Source: Desertivirga sp966211215
Lineage (GTDB): Bacteria > Bacteroidota > Bacteroidia > Sphingobacteriales > Sphingobacteriaceae
Assembly (NCBI GenBank): GCA_966211215.1
Contig: CBIHNR010000002.1
Location: 5,223 to 69,222, forward strand
DNA: 64,000 nt
Direction of reading: 5' to 3'
This document shows, piece after piece, positions 39,452 through 47,651 of the stretch. The notes below the pieces were generated by a model, which was given only the letters and a program-made list of their open reading frames with translations, ran no database searches and was not told where the DNA came from. Both the position numbers and the translations under genes were made by a program. Numbering within the stretch: the first letter of the stretch is position 1; every line of letters begins with the position of its first letter.

Positions 39452-40171
39452 ATGCTTACAATAATCTTTATCGTTTTTGGATTTTGTTTTTTATTGGAAC
39501 GGTTGATCCCTGGCTGGAAGCTACCAGAGGTTCCAACATGGACAATCAGAGTGTTAGGCGTTAATTTTGTGCAATTAGGGGTTGTAACTCTGGCAGGGAT
39601 AACCTGGGAGAAATGGCTTTCTGAGTTCTCATTGTTTAATCTATCAAATTATGTTAACGCTGTGGCTGGCGGATTAATTGCATACTTCATAGCTACTTTT
39701 ATTTTTTACTGGTGGCACAGATGGAGGCATACAGTAGATTTTTTATGGACGCGCTTGCACCAGATTCACCACAGCCCTCAACGAATTGAAGTGATAACAT
39801 CGTTCTACAAGCATCCTTTGGAAATGACAGTAAACTCAATAATTGGCAGTTTGCTGGTTTATTCGCTTTTGGGGCTTAACCTGGAAGCCGGAGGCTTTTA
39901 TACCTTATGCACCGCCCTGGGCGAGTTTTTTTACCATACCAATGTTAAAACCCCTCAATGGGTAGGGTATATTTTTCAACGCCCCGAGATGCACAGGATC
40001 CACCACGAATATAACAAGCACACTAATAATTACGGCGACATTGTTTGGTGGGATATGCTATTTGGAACGTATGAAAATCCTAAGGAGTTTAAAACTTCGT
40101 GTGGTTTTGATAATGAAAAGGAGTTGAGGCTTTTAGATATGATCAAATTTAAGGATGTACACAAGGAATAA
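39452..40171 (+). CDS. Sterol desaturase / fatty acid hydroxylase superfamily protein
   Basis: A 239-residue membrane protein with about four hydrophobic segments and the histidine boxes that bind the diiron centre: HRWRH (89-93), HQIHH (103-107), a middle His in FFYHT (162) and HRIHHEYNKH (181-190). Members hydroxylate or desaturate lipids, sterols or fatty acids. The substrate here is unknown; Bacteroidota members may modify sphingolipid- or ornithine-type lipids. It is divergent from the Crp/Fnr regulator and probably under its control through the palindrome at 39388. Confidence 0.9.
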   Translation: MLTIIFIVFGFCFLLERLIPGWKLPEVPTWTIRVLGVNFVQLGVVTLAGITWEKWLSEFSLFNLSNYVNAVAGGLIAYFIATFIFYWWHRWRHTVDFLWTRLHQIHHSPQRIEVITSFYKHPLEMTVNSIIGSLLVYSLLGLNLEAGGFYTLCTALGEFFYHTNVKTPQWVGYIFQRPEMHRIHHEYNKHTNNYGDIVWWDMLFGTYENPKEFKTSCGFDNEKELRLLDMIKFKDVHKE

Positions 40172-40186
40172 TTGGAGCCTGCATTT

Positions 40187-40217
40187 TTTGCCATTAAACT
40201 CAATAATTTTATTTTTG
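40187..40217 (+). promoter_or_regulatory. Consensus Bacteroidota promoter of the small lipoprotein operon
   Basis: TTTG (40187-40190), 19 bases, TATTTTTG (40210-40217): both elements and the spacing match the TTTG-N19/21-TAnnTTTG pattern exactly. The ATG of the 45-residue lipoprotein is 19 bases downstream. Confidence 0.7.
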
Positions 40218-40236
40218 CGGCCTAAATTTTATTGCA

Positions 40237-40374
40237 ATGAAGTATTATTTCAAAATCGTTTTCAGCTCTCTTCTATTATGTTTCCTGTTTTCGTCCTGCA
40301 CTAAAGAGTGTCCGGATGGAATGCACGAAGTAACTCTTTCAAATGGTACCAAAATTTGTGCTCCAGACAAATGA
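40237..40374 (+). CDS. Small lipoprotein, 45 residues
   Basis: ATG at 40237 encodes 45 residues: a basic start MKYYFKIV, a hydrophobic stretch, a lipobox LFSSC (Cys21) and a short hydrophilic tail with two more cysteines (KECPDGMHEVTLSNGTKICA). The mature peptide would be about 25 residues anchored by lipid, and the two remaining Cys could form a disulfide. The start is backed by a consensus promoter at 40187. It overlaps the next gene by four bases (ATGA), so the two are translationally coupled. The function is unknown. Confidence 0.7.
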   Translation: MKYYFKIVFSSLLLCFLFSSCTKECPDGMHEVTLSNGTKICAPDK

Positions 40375-40919
40375 TCAGGTTTGTATTATTGTTTCAGGTT
40401 TTTCTGGCTTCTTGTTTTGTAAGCTACGCTCAAACCGATTTTATCATCACAGCAAAAGGCGATACACTTTTGGGAGAGATAAGGTCCAGTAATGACAACT
40501 GGGTGAAATTTAAAGGGAAAGGGCAATCCAAATTTCAGAAATTACCTTCCATGGAAGTCGTAAAGGAAGCATATTCTTCATTTGACGATGCTCATTATGC
40601 TTACAAGGTGATTAAAGAGGGAGTAAGTCCTATTCGTTTAACAATATTACGACAGGGTAAGATTAACCTTTATGAGCGGAGAACCTACACCTACACGCAA
40701 TATGGCAACTCAACCAATGTTAACTGGTACGCTGAAAAAGGCGGACATGAATTGGTTGAAATAAAAACTAATAGCTTTTGGGGAAGCAGGGAGGCTCGAA
40801 AAAATGCATTTACACAATTAATTGCAGATCAGCCGACAATACTTGAAATGTTTAACAAAGAGGAGAAATTCAGTTTTAAGTTTCTCAGTAAGTTAATTGA
40901 GCAGTATAACACGTTGTAG
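40371..40919 (+). CDS. Hypothetical exported protein coupled to the small lipoprotein
   Basis: From the ATG at 40371 (overlapping the TGA of the small lipoprotein) the protein has 182 residues. It begins with a signal peptide (MIRFVLLFQVFLASCFVSYAQ) and continues with a compact beta-rich domain (TDFIITAKGDTLLGEIRSS, then WVKFKGKGQSKFQKL), a layout common in Bacteroidota exported proteins that start with a GDT.xGxI motif. No enzymatic motif is seen. The longer in-frame start at 40308 would bury the signal peptide, so it is rejected. Confidence 0.75.
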   Translation: MIRFVLLFQVFLASCFVSYAQTDFIITAKGDTLLGEIRSSNDNWVKFKGKGQSKFQKLPSMEVVKEAYSSFDDAHYAYKVIKEGVSPIRLTILRQGKINLYERRTYTYTQYGNSTNVNWYAEKGGHELVEIKTNSFWGSREARKNAFTQLIADQPTILEMFNKEEKFSFKFLSKLIEQYNTL

Positions 40920-40930
40920 CCAAGGAGGTG

Positions 40931-41701
40931 CTACTTAAACAAGTCAATTGTATAGTCCAGTAATTCAACTCCGCCGGGCTTTCCATGGCCAGGAATCACA
41001 ACCTTAACGTCAGGATAAAGAAGTTTTATCTTTTTTACAGAAGACGCCCAGGCTTGAGTGTTGGCATCGGCCAAATTTCCTTTGGAAGCACCAATTTCTT
41101 TTATCAGGCAACCTCCGAATAGAATTTGTTCATCGGGAAAATAACCTACAACATTATCCATGGTATGGCCTTCCCCGGGGAAAACTACTTCTACTTTTTT
41201 GCCTCTTACTTTTAGTTTAAACGATTCGCCGAAGGTGTTTTCTGGGCGCTCGGATGTTGGCTCTTTTTCCTGTAGGAGAGCAATCGTTTTTTTATGGGCG
41301 TAAGAGGCAATATGATGAGAATGGAAGGTTTTTAAGCCGCCAACGCAATCCTCGTGGAAGTGCGTCGCAATAAGGGCTTTTACGCGTACTCCTTTTTGTA
41401 CCAGGTGATTAATTAGCTCTTCAGCGCTGTCGTTATTGGCGGGCGTATCAAAAACGACGGCTTGCCCTTTATTAATTACAACCATTCCATTGCAGGAAAC
41501 TTTCCCAAAACCATCTACTTGCAGATAAGAAACATGGCGGTATACGTTATCTGATATTTTATAGATACTCAGCTTTTCTGTGTGGTAAACTGCGGAATCT
41601 AAGCTTTGCTGCCTATTAATGCCGATGCATTGTGGATCGGTACTAGCTAAGGAAGTTGCTCCAAAAGACAGTGACAGTAAAAGCAGAAAGTATCTGGACA
41701 T
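40931..41701 (-). CDS. Subclass B1 metallo-beta-lactamase
   Basis: From the ATG at 41701 the protein has 256 residues: signal peptide MSRYFLLLLSLSFGATSLA and the metallo-beta-lactamase fold. All B1 zinc ligands are visible: HFHED (His114, His116, Asp118), GEGHTMDNV (His179), GGCLIKE (Cys198) and IPGHGKPGG (His239); SKGNLADAN corresponds to the loop with the conserved substrate-binding residues. The zinc site is therefore that of NDM/VIM/IND-type enzymes rather than B2 or B3, so beta-lactam hydrolysis in the periplasm is likely, though the spectrum cannot be read from sequence. It lies downstream of the VOC gene on the same strand. Confidence 0.9.
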   Translation of the reverse strand: MSRYFLLLLSLSFGATSLASTDPQCIGINRQQSLDSAVYHTEKLSIYKISDNVYRHVSYLQVDGFGKVSCNGMVVINKGQAVVFDTPANNDSAEELINHLVQKGVRVKALIATHFHEDCVGGLKTFHSHHIASYAHKKTIALLQEKEPTSERPENTFGESFKLKVRGKKVEVVFPGEGHTMDNVVGYFPDEQILFGGCLIKEIGASKGNLADANTQAWASSVKKIKLLYPDVKVVIPGHGKPGGVELLDYTIDLFK

Positions 41702-41808
41702 AGGCGTGAAATTAAATCGCCCGTAAAAATAAACAAGTTTGCTCAGTGCCCAAAAAGGGAGCAAGGCTCTAGCCGCATGAATGTGGTTAGAGCCATAATT
41801 CTTATCTC

Positions 41809-42219
41809 CTATTTCATAGAATGAAAGCCAATGGGATTGCCTTCGCTGTCCTGGCATATTCCGTAAAAGCCATACTCACCTATAGACATTTTTTCGTTCA
41901 ATACTTTGCCCCCGGCAGCGGCTACCCGAGAGATTTCATTTGCACAATCCTCGCACGAAAAATAATTGAGAGTACCACCAGCACCTGGTTTAAACATATT
42001 AGATTTCACTAATGCTCCACCCATGCCAGGCGCATCCATATTTGCAGGGAAAAATACCATTTCAAAGTACTCATCGCTGCCCTCTTCTGCTTCCATTCCT
42101 TGTGGAACCGGAGTTGGTTGCATTTTAACGTTTAGAACAGTTTCGTAAAATTTTTGAGCTCTGGCAAGGTCTTCTACATAAATTTCTGTCCATCCAAAGG
42201 GGTTTCTTGCTGTTTCCAT
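41809..42219 (-). CDS. VOC-family (glyoxalase-like) protein
   Basis: A 136-residue protein with the paired beta-alpha-beta-beta-beta modules of the vicinal oxygen chelate superfamily: PFGWTEIYVEDLARAQKFYE at the start and GICQDSEGNPIGFHS at the end. Such small proteins include glyoxalase I, bleomycin-resistance proteins and dioxygenases. Metal ligands of glyoxalase are not clearly conserved, so it may be a binding rather than catalytic protein. It lies upstream of the metallo-beta-lactamase on the same strand, with a 107-base gap. Confidence 0.85.
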   Translation of the reverse strand: METARNPFGWTEIYVEDLARAQKFYETVLNVKMQPTPVPQGMEAEEGSDEYFEMVFFPANMDAPGMGGALVKSNMFKPGAGGTLNYFSCEDCANEISRVAAAGGKVLNEKMSIGEYGFYGICQDSEGNPIGFHSMK

Positions 42220-42522
42220 ATTTTTAGTTTTTAATTGAAGTGTCTTTATAATTTATTAAGCAAATCAGGTTAGTGGCTGAATCTAAACAAAGATCATAAA
42301 TGGCTGGATAGTATGTAGGTGGTGATTCAGCACAGGTTCTTTATGCGACATTCTTAAAATCCGGCTTGGAAAGTTTGTAGTTTAATATGTTGTTAGTGGA
42401 TGTTGGCATCCGGGAGAGCTTCAATCGGCCGAATCGAAGATAAAGACAATGTCCGAAAAATATGCTTGTGTTAAACTTCGTTAAAAGAATTAATTTGGCA
42501 TCAATTGTAGCTAGCTTAGATC
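42220..42522. other. Intergenic region, no gene seen
   Basis: About 300 bases without a convincing gene. TTG (42466-42468) and TTAATTTG (42490-42497), spaced by 21 bases, may be the promoter of the plus-strand gene that starts at 42523. No repeats are recognised. Confidence 0.4.
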
Positions 42523-43245
42523 ATGCGATTTCGGAGGGAACTTTTATTAGCAATTTGCTTTATACTTACCTGTAATTGTTATGCCCAATCTGCAAGTGTT
42601 GTTCAGGGAGCTGTATTTCGTAAATCCACTAATATTAGGCTAGCTGGAGTCTCTGTCCTAAATAAAAAAACGAATAATACAGTAAGAACTAATAATTTAG
42701 GCTTGTTCAGCATTGTTGCTTCCACCGGGGATACGCTTGTTTTTAGTGTGCTCGGGTATTTAAAGAAACAAATTGTGCTAAGTGGCTTACAGGACCAGAT
42801 TGTATATCTGCAGCAATCAAATGAGCTGGAAGAAGTAAGTATAAGGGCTCGCACTATTAAAGCGGATTTGATGGAAGTTGAAAAAAGTTTTAGGAGCAAG
42901 GGCATTTATTACAAAGGAAAACCTCCATTGAAATTATTATCGCCTTTGGGAGGAAGCCCTCTAACATTTTTTCACGAGCTGCTTAGTAAAGATGGAAAAA
43001 GGGCCAGAAGGTGGAGCCGGTACGCAGATCAGCAATTGGAGTATTACACAATTGCAGCCCGTTTCAGCGATAATGCTATAAAGAAGGTGGTGCCGATTCT
43101 GGAAGAGGAGCTTCCTGATTTTAAGGAAGCCTATTGGCCAAGGCTGGAAAATATCAACGCTTGGAACGATTTTGAACTTTATGCCTATATAAAGGAATCT
43201 TATAACAAGTTTAAGGAAAGCAGCGAACGATCCCTATCCAAGTAA
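42523..43245 (+). CDS. Exported CarboxypepD_reg-like domain protein
   Basis: A 240-residue exported protein: signal peptide MRFRRELLLAICFILTCNCYAQ, then a carboxypeptidase-regulatory-like domain (about 27-100, VVQGAVFRKSTNIRLAGVSV, then VRTNNLGLFSIVASTGDTLVF) with the SVLGYLKKQIVL turn. The C-terminal half (about 110-240) is helical and charged with no recognised domain. Similar proteins occur across Bacteroidota; unlike SusC-type receptors, it has no plug or barrel. The following gene is the K+ channel after 37 bases. Confidence 0.78.
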   Translation: MRFRRELLLAICFILTCNCYAQSASVVQGAVFRKSTNIRLAGVSVLNKKTNNTVRTNNLGLFSIVASTGDTLVFSVLGYLKKQIVLSGLQDQIVYLQQSNELEEVSIRARTIKADLMEVEKSFRSKGIYYKGKPPLKLLSPLGGSPLTFFHELLSKDGKRARRWSRYADQQLEYYTIAARFSDNAIKKVVPILEEELPDFKEAYWPRLENINAWNDFELYAYIKESYNKFKESSERSLSK

Positions 43246-43282
43246 GCTAAACCATTTAGCGGGAACACTTGTTCATCATCCA

Positions 43283-44092
43283 ATGCCAGGCACATCCTTC
43301 CGCAATACCCTATATACCATTATTTTTCATTCCGATACCCCGGGAGGCAGGAGGTTTGATGTGGTATTGCTGTGGCTAATTGTTTTAAGTATTGCGTCTG
43401 TATTTCTTGAAAGTATTGCCTCTATCAGGCAGCAATACCGGCAGCTTATTGTGGCTGCTGAGTGGTTTTTCACCATCTCGTTTACTATTGAATATATTTT
43501 ACGGGTTTATAGTTCACCTTCAAGATTACAGTACGTATTCAGCTTTTATGGTATTATCGACTTGCTTGCAATTTTGCCGGGCTATCTTGGACTTTTTATT
43601 CCTAACGTACAATATCTATTAGTAATACGGGCGCTTCGCTTGCTGCGCGTATTCCGCATTTTAAAACTGACGCGCTATCTTAATGAAGGGAATGTTTTAA
43701 TTCGAGCATTAAGGGCTAGTTTATATAAAATAACCGTCTTTATAACTGCGGTTGTAACCCTCGTTACCGTCGTGGGGACTTTAATGTATGTAATAGAAGG
43801 AGAGAAGAACGGCTTCACAAGTATCCCTGTGTCGATTTACTGGGCAGTTGTAACTATTACCACGGTAGGTTATGGTGACATTTCGCCAGCAACGCCATTG
43901 GGCCAATTTCTTGCGGCTGTTCTTATGATTATTGGCTACGGTATAATTGCTGTTCCCACAGGAATTGTATCTGCAGAGATGGCTAGAGCCTCCAGTGCTG
44001 CACTAAAACCCTGCCCCGGTTGTTTCCACCCCGTTTATCCTGCCGATGCGAAGTTCTGTGCGCATTGTGGAAGAGAGCAGGGTGTCTCTTAG
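43283..44092 (+). CDS. Voltage-gated K+ channel with C-terminal zinc ribbon
   Basis: A 269-residue ion transporter. Six membrane segments are visible; S4 has arginines at every third position (Arg116, Arg119, Arg122, Arg125 in VIRALRLLRVFRILK). The pore helix is followed by the selectivity filter TVGYGD (194-199), diagnostic of potassium selectivity. An unusual C-terminal extension (243-266, PCPGCFHP ... KFCAHCGRE, Cys244, 247, 259, 262) forms a zinc-ribbon-like module in the cytoplasm. Role: K+ flux and membrane-potential control. It could be co-transcribed with the CarboxypepD_reg gene. Confidence 0.9.
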   Translation: MPGTSFRNTLYTIIFHSDTPGGRRFDVVLLWLIVLSIASVFLESIASIRQQYRQLIVAAEWFFTISFTIEYILRVYSSPSRLQYVFSFYGIIDLLAILPGYLGLFIPNVQYLLVIRALRLLRVFRILKLTRYLNEGNVLIRALRASLYKITVFITAVVTLVTVVGTLMYVIEGEKNGFTSIPVSIYWAVVTITTVGYGDISPATPLGQFLAAVLMIIGYGIIAVPTGIVSAEMARASSAALKPCPGCFHPVYPADAKFCAHCGREQGVS

Positions 44093-44116
44093 GACTTAAG
44101 TGTGGTATTTAGGAGT

Positions 44117-44230
44117 TTATAGTAAATCCAAGATTGCTCTTTTCGATGCGGGTTCTTTTTCCTTTTTACAGTAAAAGTTTAGCAAGCAAACAGTAGCAAT
44201 AAATAAGCCTAAACGAATTAATTTAAACAT
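44117..44230 (-). CDS. Possible 37-residue lipoprotein-like peptide
   Basis: A minus-strand ATG at 44230 opens a 37-codon frame: MFKLIRLGLFIATVCLLNF, then YCKKEKEPASKR and ILDLL. A basic start, a hydrophobic core and a Cys followed by Lys resemble a lipoprotein signal, but the lipobox (LNFYC) is poor and the mature part is only 17 residues. It sits alone in the 345-base gap between the K+ channel and the HIT gene and may be chance or a relic of a longer lipoprotein. Nothing else is seen in this gap. Confidence 0.3.
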   Translation of the reverse strand: MFKLIRLGLFIATVCLLNFYCKKEKEPASKRAILDLL

Positions 44231-44437
44231 GATTGGATTACGAAGTCCAGAATTAGAATGCTACAGTTGGAGCGAGGTAATGAAATTGGCAAAATATCCT
44301 GAAGGAATTAATTGGTGCATCAGCTTTGTTTCGTATTTGCTATAGAGTAGTCTTCTGATTTTTAATAAATCACCTCTCGAAAATTTAATTTAAAACACGC
44401 ATATTACACCTCAATTCAAACACTAACCCAACAAATT

Positions 44438-44866
44438 ATGACTGAAAATACTGCCTGTATATATTGCGCAAAAGATCAGCGCCTTACAGATTTAATGATA
44501 GAGGTTTGCGAACTCGATGCAAGCATAGTATACCTGTTTAAAGAGCAAACCTACAAAGGCAGGAGCGTGGTAGCTTATAAAAAAAAACATAAAAATGAAA
44601 TTTTTGAATTATCAGAAGAAGAGCTGATTCAATATACAAAAGATGTGGCAAGGGTAGCTAAGGCAGTAAGTAAGGCCTTCAATCCCGGAAAGATAAACTA
44701 TGGGGCTTACGGTGATAAGATGCCGCATATCCATTTTCATATAGTGCCCAAATATGAAGACAAACCCAAATGGGGAAGTACTTTTGATATGCAGCCAGAT
44801 GAGAAAGTTTACCTAACCGAAGAGGAATATGCAGAAGTGATCAACAAGATCAAGGAAAACTTGTAA
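44438..44866 (+). CDS. HIT-family nucleotide hydrolase
   Basis: A 142-residue histidine-triad protein. The active-site motif HIHFHIVP (about 97-104) fits HxHxHxx, and the N-terminal CIYC suggests the zinc-binding type of Hint proteins. HIT proteins hydrolyse nucleoside phosphoramidates or dinucleotide polyphosphates. The length and the single domain argue against GalT. It is isolated between a K+ channel and a DUF5686 gene. Confidence 0.92.
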   Translation: MTENTACIYCAKDQRLTDLMIEVCELDASIVYLFKEQTYKGRSVVAYKKKHKNEIFELSEEELIQYTKDVARVAKAVSKAFNPGKINYGAYGDKMPHIHFHIVPKYEDKPKWGSTFDMQPDEKVYLTEEEYAEVINKIKENL

Positions 44867-44938
44867 TAGCTTATAAAGACATCAATTAATCTGAGCTCGG
44901 CTAATAAAATACGTTTAGGCTGATGGAGTCTTTCTCAC

Positions 44939-44986
44939 AAGCCTGAAAGGCTTGACTTCGGAAAACCACGGGCGCAACCCGTGGTT
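44939..44986. repeat. Two adjacent hairpins downstream of the HIT gene
   Basis: AAGCCT ... AGGCTT (44939-44953) and AACCACGGG / CCCGTGGTT (44964-44972 with 44978-44986, loop CGCAA). They lie between the HIT gene stop (44866) and the DUF5686 stop (45048). No T-run follows, so they look like dispersed intergenic palindromes rather than terminators. Confidence 0.55.
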
Positions 44987-45047
44987 GATAAGCTACTAAG
45001 GTTGTGGGATAGAACGTAAATAACCTAAGAATCCCCTCCTTCACCCC

Positions 45048-47651
45048 CTATCTGCCATTAATTTTTATTACCGAAGTAATCCCGGTGCGGAAGCCAGTCT
45101 TTTGATAAGAACCGTCATTAAAGGCGGCGGCTACTTCAAAGCGTAATAGCCTGAATATATTGTCTATAGAATAGCCCGCCTCGAAATAATGCGGCGAGGC
45201 GGTTGTTTTTAAATAGTTGAAAAATACACTCTCTTTAAGCCCGAGCAAGCGAGCTTCAGGAATTCGTGTTATCAGAAATTTTCTGAAGTGGTATTGCGTA
45301 TTTGTAGAAACGAAAGAATTATTGGTGCTATAGCTGAAATAGTCCAGCAGGCGAAACATAGCTTTCGAGAACAAATTTATATTTAGTTGATTACCACGAA
45401 AGTGCTTGTAGTCGATAAAACTGGTGCCGCGGTTGTTCAGGAAAGAGCCGGCTTCCAGAACCAGGCTGAGCCTGTTCCCCGCTCCCACATTTAAGGAATG
45501 TTCTGCTCCGAACTCAACATAATCGAAATCAACATCGCTTTGCATAAAATCCCTGATCCCCTTTTGATAACTTAAAGTAAACTCCGGAGAGCTTTCATTT
45601 ACCATCCGTTTTTTTCCATTTTGGATGCGGTATTTAAGCCACGGGCGATAAGAAATGCCCACATCTGCCATAAATGCCTGGTGATTGGAAATTGCTGTAT
45701 AGGGCAATTCAATATTTGCCGGTTGATTACTGGTGAATACTTCCGATTTGTTGAACAGGCTGTAATTCGTTGTATTATCGAGCGGGTGGCGATTTTCCCA
45801 TTTAATGCCAGCGTATATACGCAAGGCAGCAGAAGGCGTGGCCCCAATTCCCGCTAAAGCATAGCTTCTCTCATATGCGTTAAAATAATTGTTCTTATAA
45901 AGAAGCGATGAGAACGAGTTGGAGAACTCGCTAATACCGTTTTCCGAATTTATCTGGTTAATGAAGTGTCCTCCTTCCAGGTATGTGTTGAACTGGCTTG
46001 TAGATCTTCTCCGGGTGTAAGAAATCCTTGCTTTGCCATAAATATCTCTGCTCGAAAAGCCATATCGAACAGCTGGCGAAACTTCGAAATTGCTGCCCAG
46101 GCTGTCAGTTTTTCGTTTGTAACTTGATTCCAGGTTAAGGTTGAAACCTTCAATCGGATTAAAATATGTTTTGAACAAAGCAGGGCTGATTGAAAAGCTT
46201 TCCGTTTTAGAAAGGCGATAAGTGTGTCCACTGAAAATATCTGAAAATTTGAAACCGCGTTTCGCCTTATTTAAAGAATCAGAAACAGCTTTCTGATCCA
46301 CTGTAACCAGCGAATCCATCTTTCGATAGCCCTTTAGCTCGCTGACAGTTAGCGGAATTGGGCGTATACTATCCCAATAAGCTGAATCTCGTTTCGCTGC
46401 AAGTTTTTCAATACTGAAGTTTGATTGAGTTATAACCTTGGCCTGTTTGTCTTTCTTAAACGCAGCCTTCTCATAATCATCAATAACCTTGCTGAGCTGC
46501 TTTCTGGTGAGAGTTTTCTCTTTGATGGCTTGTGCCCCCTGGACAATATCCTGGTGTTTGTTGCGAAGTTCTGCCGGAATTTCGTCCACTTTTTCATCCA
46601 GTAGCTGGAAATCAGCCGCAAGCTTTTTATTCAGGTCCACCTGATAGTTACTGCAGGAAACAAGATACTTAAACTGTCCCTTAAACCCAAGCATGCTCAA
46701 CGAAACATTCATTTGATGGGTGATAGGAAGAAAAATGCGGGGCGCTACTTCTGAAAAATTTTGTTTTATGCTTAACGGGAAACCCATTAATGTACAAGTA
46801 AGATCAATGCTGTGAATAGCCCAATGTTCATCAATAATATACACCGAACCGCTGAAAACATTATCACCGTTGGAACGAGGGATCACTCCAATTTTGTAAA
46901 CCAGATTTTGCTTATCAGTAAAACAGCCTTCATACTTAAAATGGTAGAAGCGGAAAGCGCTGGTGGAAAAGGGCGATATCATGTTGCCAATTTTATTGTT
47001 GTAAAAGCTGTCATTAAGAAACGAGCTCGGACCAATATTTGCCGGGTTATTTCCTCTCGTTTTAACAGAGATCACCTTTTCTTCCACCTTATTCGGTTGC
47101 CTGAATTTAAACTCGCTTACCGATTCAGTTGCATAGGCCTCATCCATGCTTAAACCTTCCTTTTCAAGTTTTCTTTTGAAAATTCCCGGTGCTTTCGTTA
47201 GCTGTCCGCTTCCCTTAATGTAAGCCTTCATGCTAAATCCATCATAAAGCAGCTGGTTGTATTTTTTCTTCGAGATGGTTTTTCTGATGATTGTATAGGC
47301 AAGATCTTCCTTTTTTGATCTGCCTACGGCCACTTCCCGTAGTACTATAGCCTGTTCTTTTAGTACAAAATCTTTCTCTATCCAGGATTTGCCGATTTCT
47401 GCTTTAAATTCTTCCGACTCGTAGCCGATGTATCGCACAATAACTGTAAATGAGCCTTCAGGCAGTTTTAAAGAATATTCGCCATTAATGTTAGAAGATA
47501 AACCTGTTTTCAGCTCAGGAATAAAAAATGACGCATTGGGTAAGGGCTGCCCCTTTATGTTTTTTATCGTTCCGCGAATTCCTTGAGCTGTAGCTGAAAA
47601 CGCAACGAGGAAAAGAAGCAGGGCGGATAAATAAGGTATTCTATTTGTCAT
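45048..47651 (-). CDS. DUF5686 outer-membrane protein with N-terminal CarboxypepD_reg domain
   Basis: An 867-residue protein: signal peptide (MTNRIPYLSALLLFLVAFSATAQ), a CarboxypepD_reg-like domain (about 24-110, GIRGTIKNIKGQPLPNASFF, then GSFTVIVRYIGYESEEF) and the long DUF5686 region, which ends in many alternating beta strands of an outer-membrane barrel (for example RYGFSSRDIYGKARISYTRR). DUF5686 proteins are abundant in Bacteroidota; no function is established. It is monocistronic, and the upstream region (47652-48113) is long and rich in repeats. Confidence 0.87.
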   Translation of the reverse strand: MTNRIPYLSALLLFLVAFSATAQGIRGTIKNIKGQPLPNASFFIPELKTGLSSNINGEYSLKLPEGSFTVIVRYIGYESEEFKAEIGKSWIEKDFVLKEQAIVLREVAVGRSKKEDLAYTIIRKTISKKKYNQLLYDGFSMKAYIKGSGQLTKAPGIFKRKLEKEGLSMDEAYATESVSEFKFRQPNKVEEKVISVKTRGNNPANIGPSSFLNDSFYNNKIGNMISPFSTSAFRFYHFKYEGCFTDKQNLVYKIGVIPRSNGDNVFSGSVYIIDEHWAIHSIDLTCTLMGFPLSIKQNFSEVAPRIFLPITHQMNVSLSMLGFKGQFKYLVSCSNYQVDLNKKLAADFQLLDEKVDEIPAELRNKHQDIVQGAQAIKEKTLTRKQLSKVIDDYEKAAFKKDKQAKVITQSNFSIEKLAAKRDSAYWDSIRPIPLTVSELKGYRKMDSLVTVDQKAVSDSLNKAKRGFKFSDIFSGHTYRLSKTESFSISPALFKTYFNPIEGFNLNLESSYKRKTDSLGSNFEVSPAVRYGFSSRDIYGKARISYTRRRSTSQFNTYLEGGHFINQINSENGISEFSNSFSSLLYKNNYFNAYERSYALAGIGATPSAALRIYAGIKWENRHPLDNTTNYSLFNKSEVFTSNQPANIELPYTAISNHQAFMADVGISYRPWLKYRIQNGKKRMVNESSPEFTLSYQKGIRDFMQSDVDFDYVEFGAEHSLNVGAGNRLSLVLEAGSFLNNRGTSFIDYKHFRGNQLNINLFSKAMFRLLDYFSYSTNNSFVSTNTQYHFRKFLITRIPEARLLGLKESVFFNYLKTTASPHYFEAGYSIDNIFRLLRFEVAAAFNDGSYQKTGFRTGITSVIKINGR

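Noticed and set aside
40308..40370. Longer start for the exported protein at 40371
   Set aside because: It would place 21 extra residues before a clear signal peptide and overlap the small lipoprotein; the ATGA overlap favours 40371.
41702..41857. Longer start of the metallo-beta-lactamase
   Set aside because: The signal peptide begins at the ATG at 41701; the upstream stretch overlaps the VOC gene and lacks any signal-like sequence.
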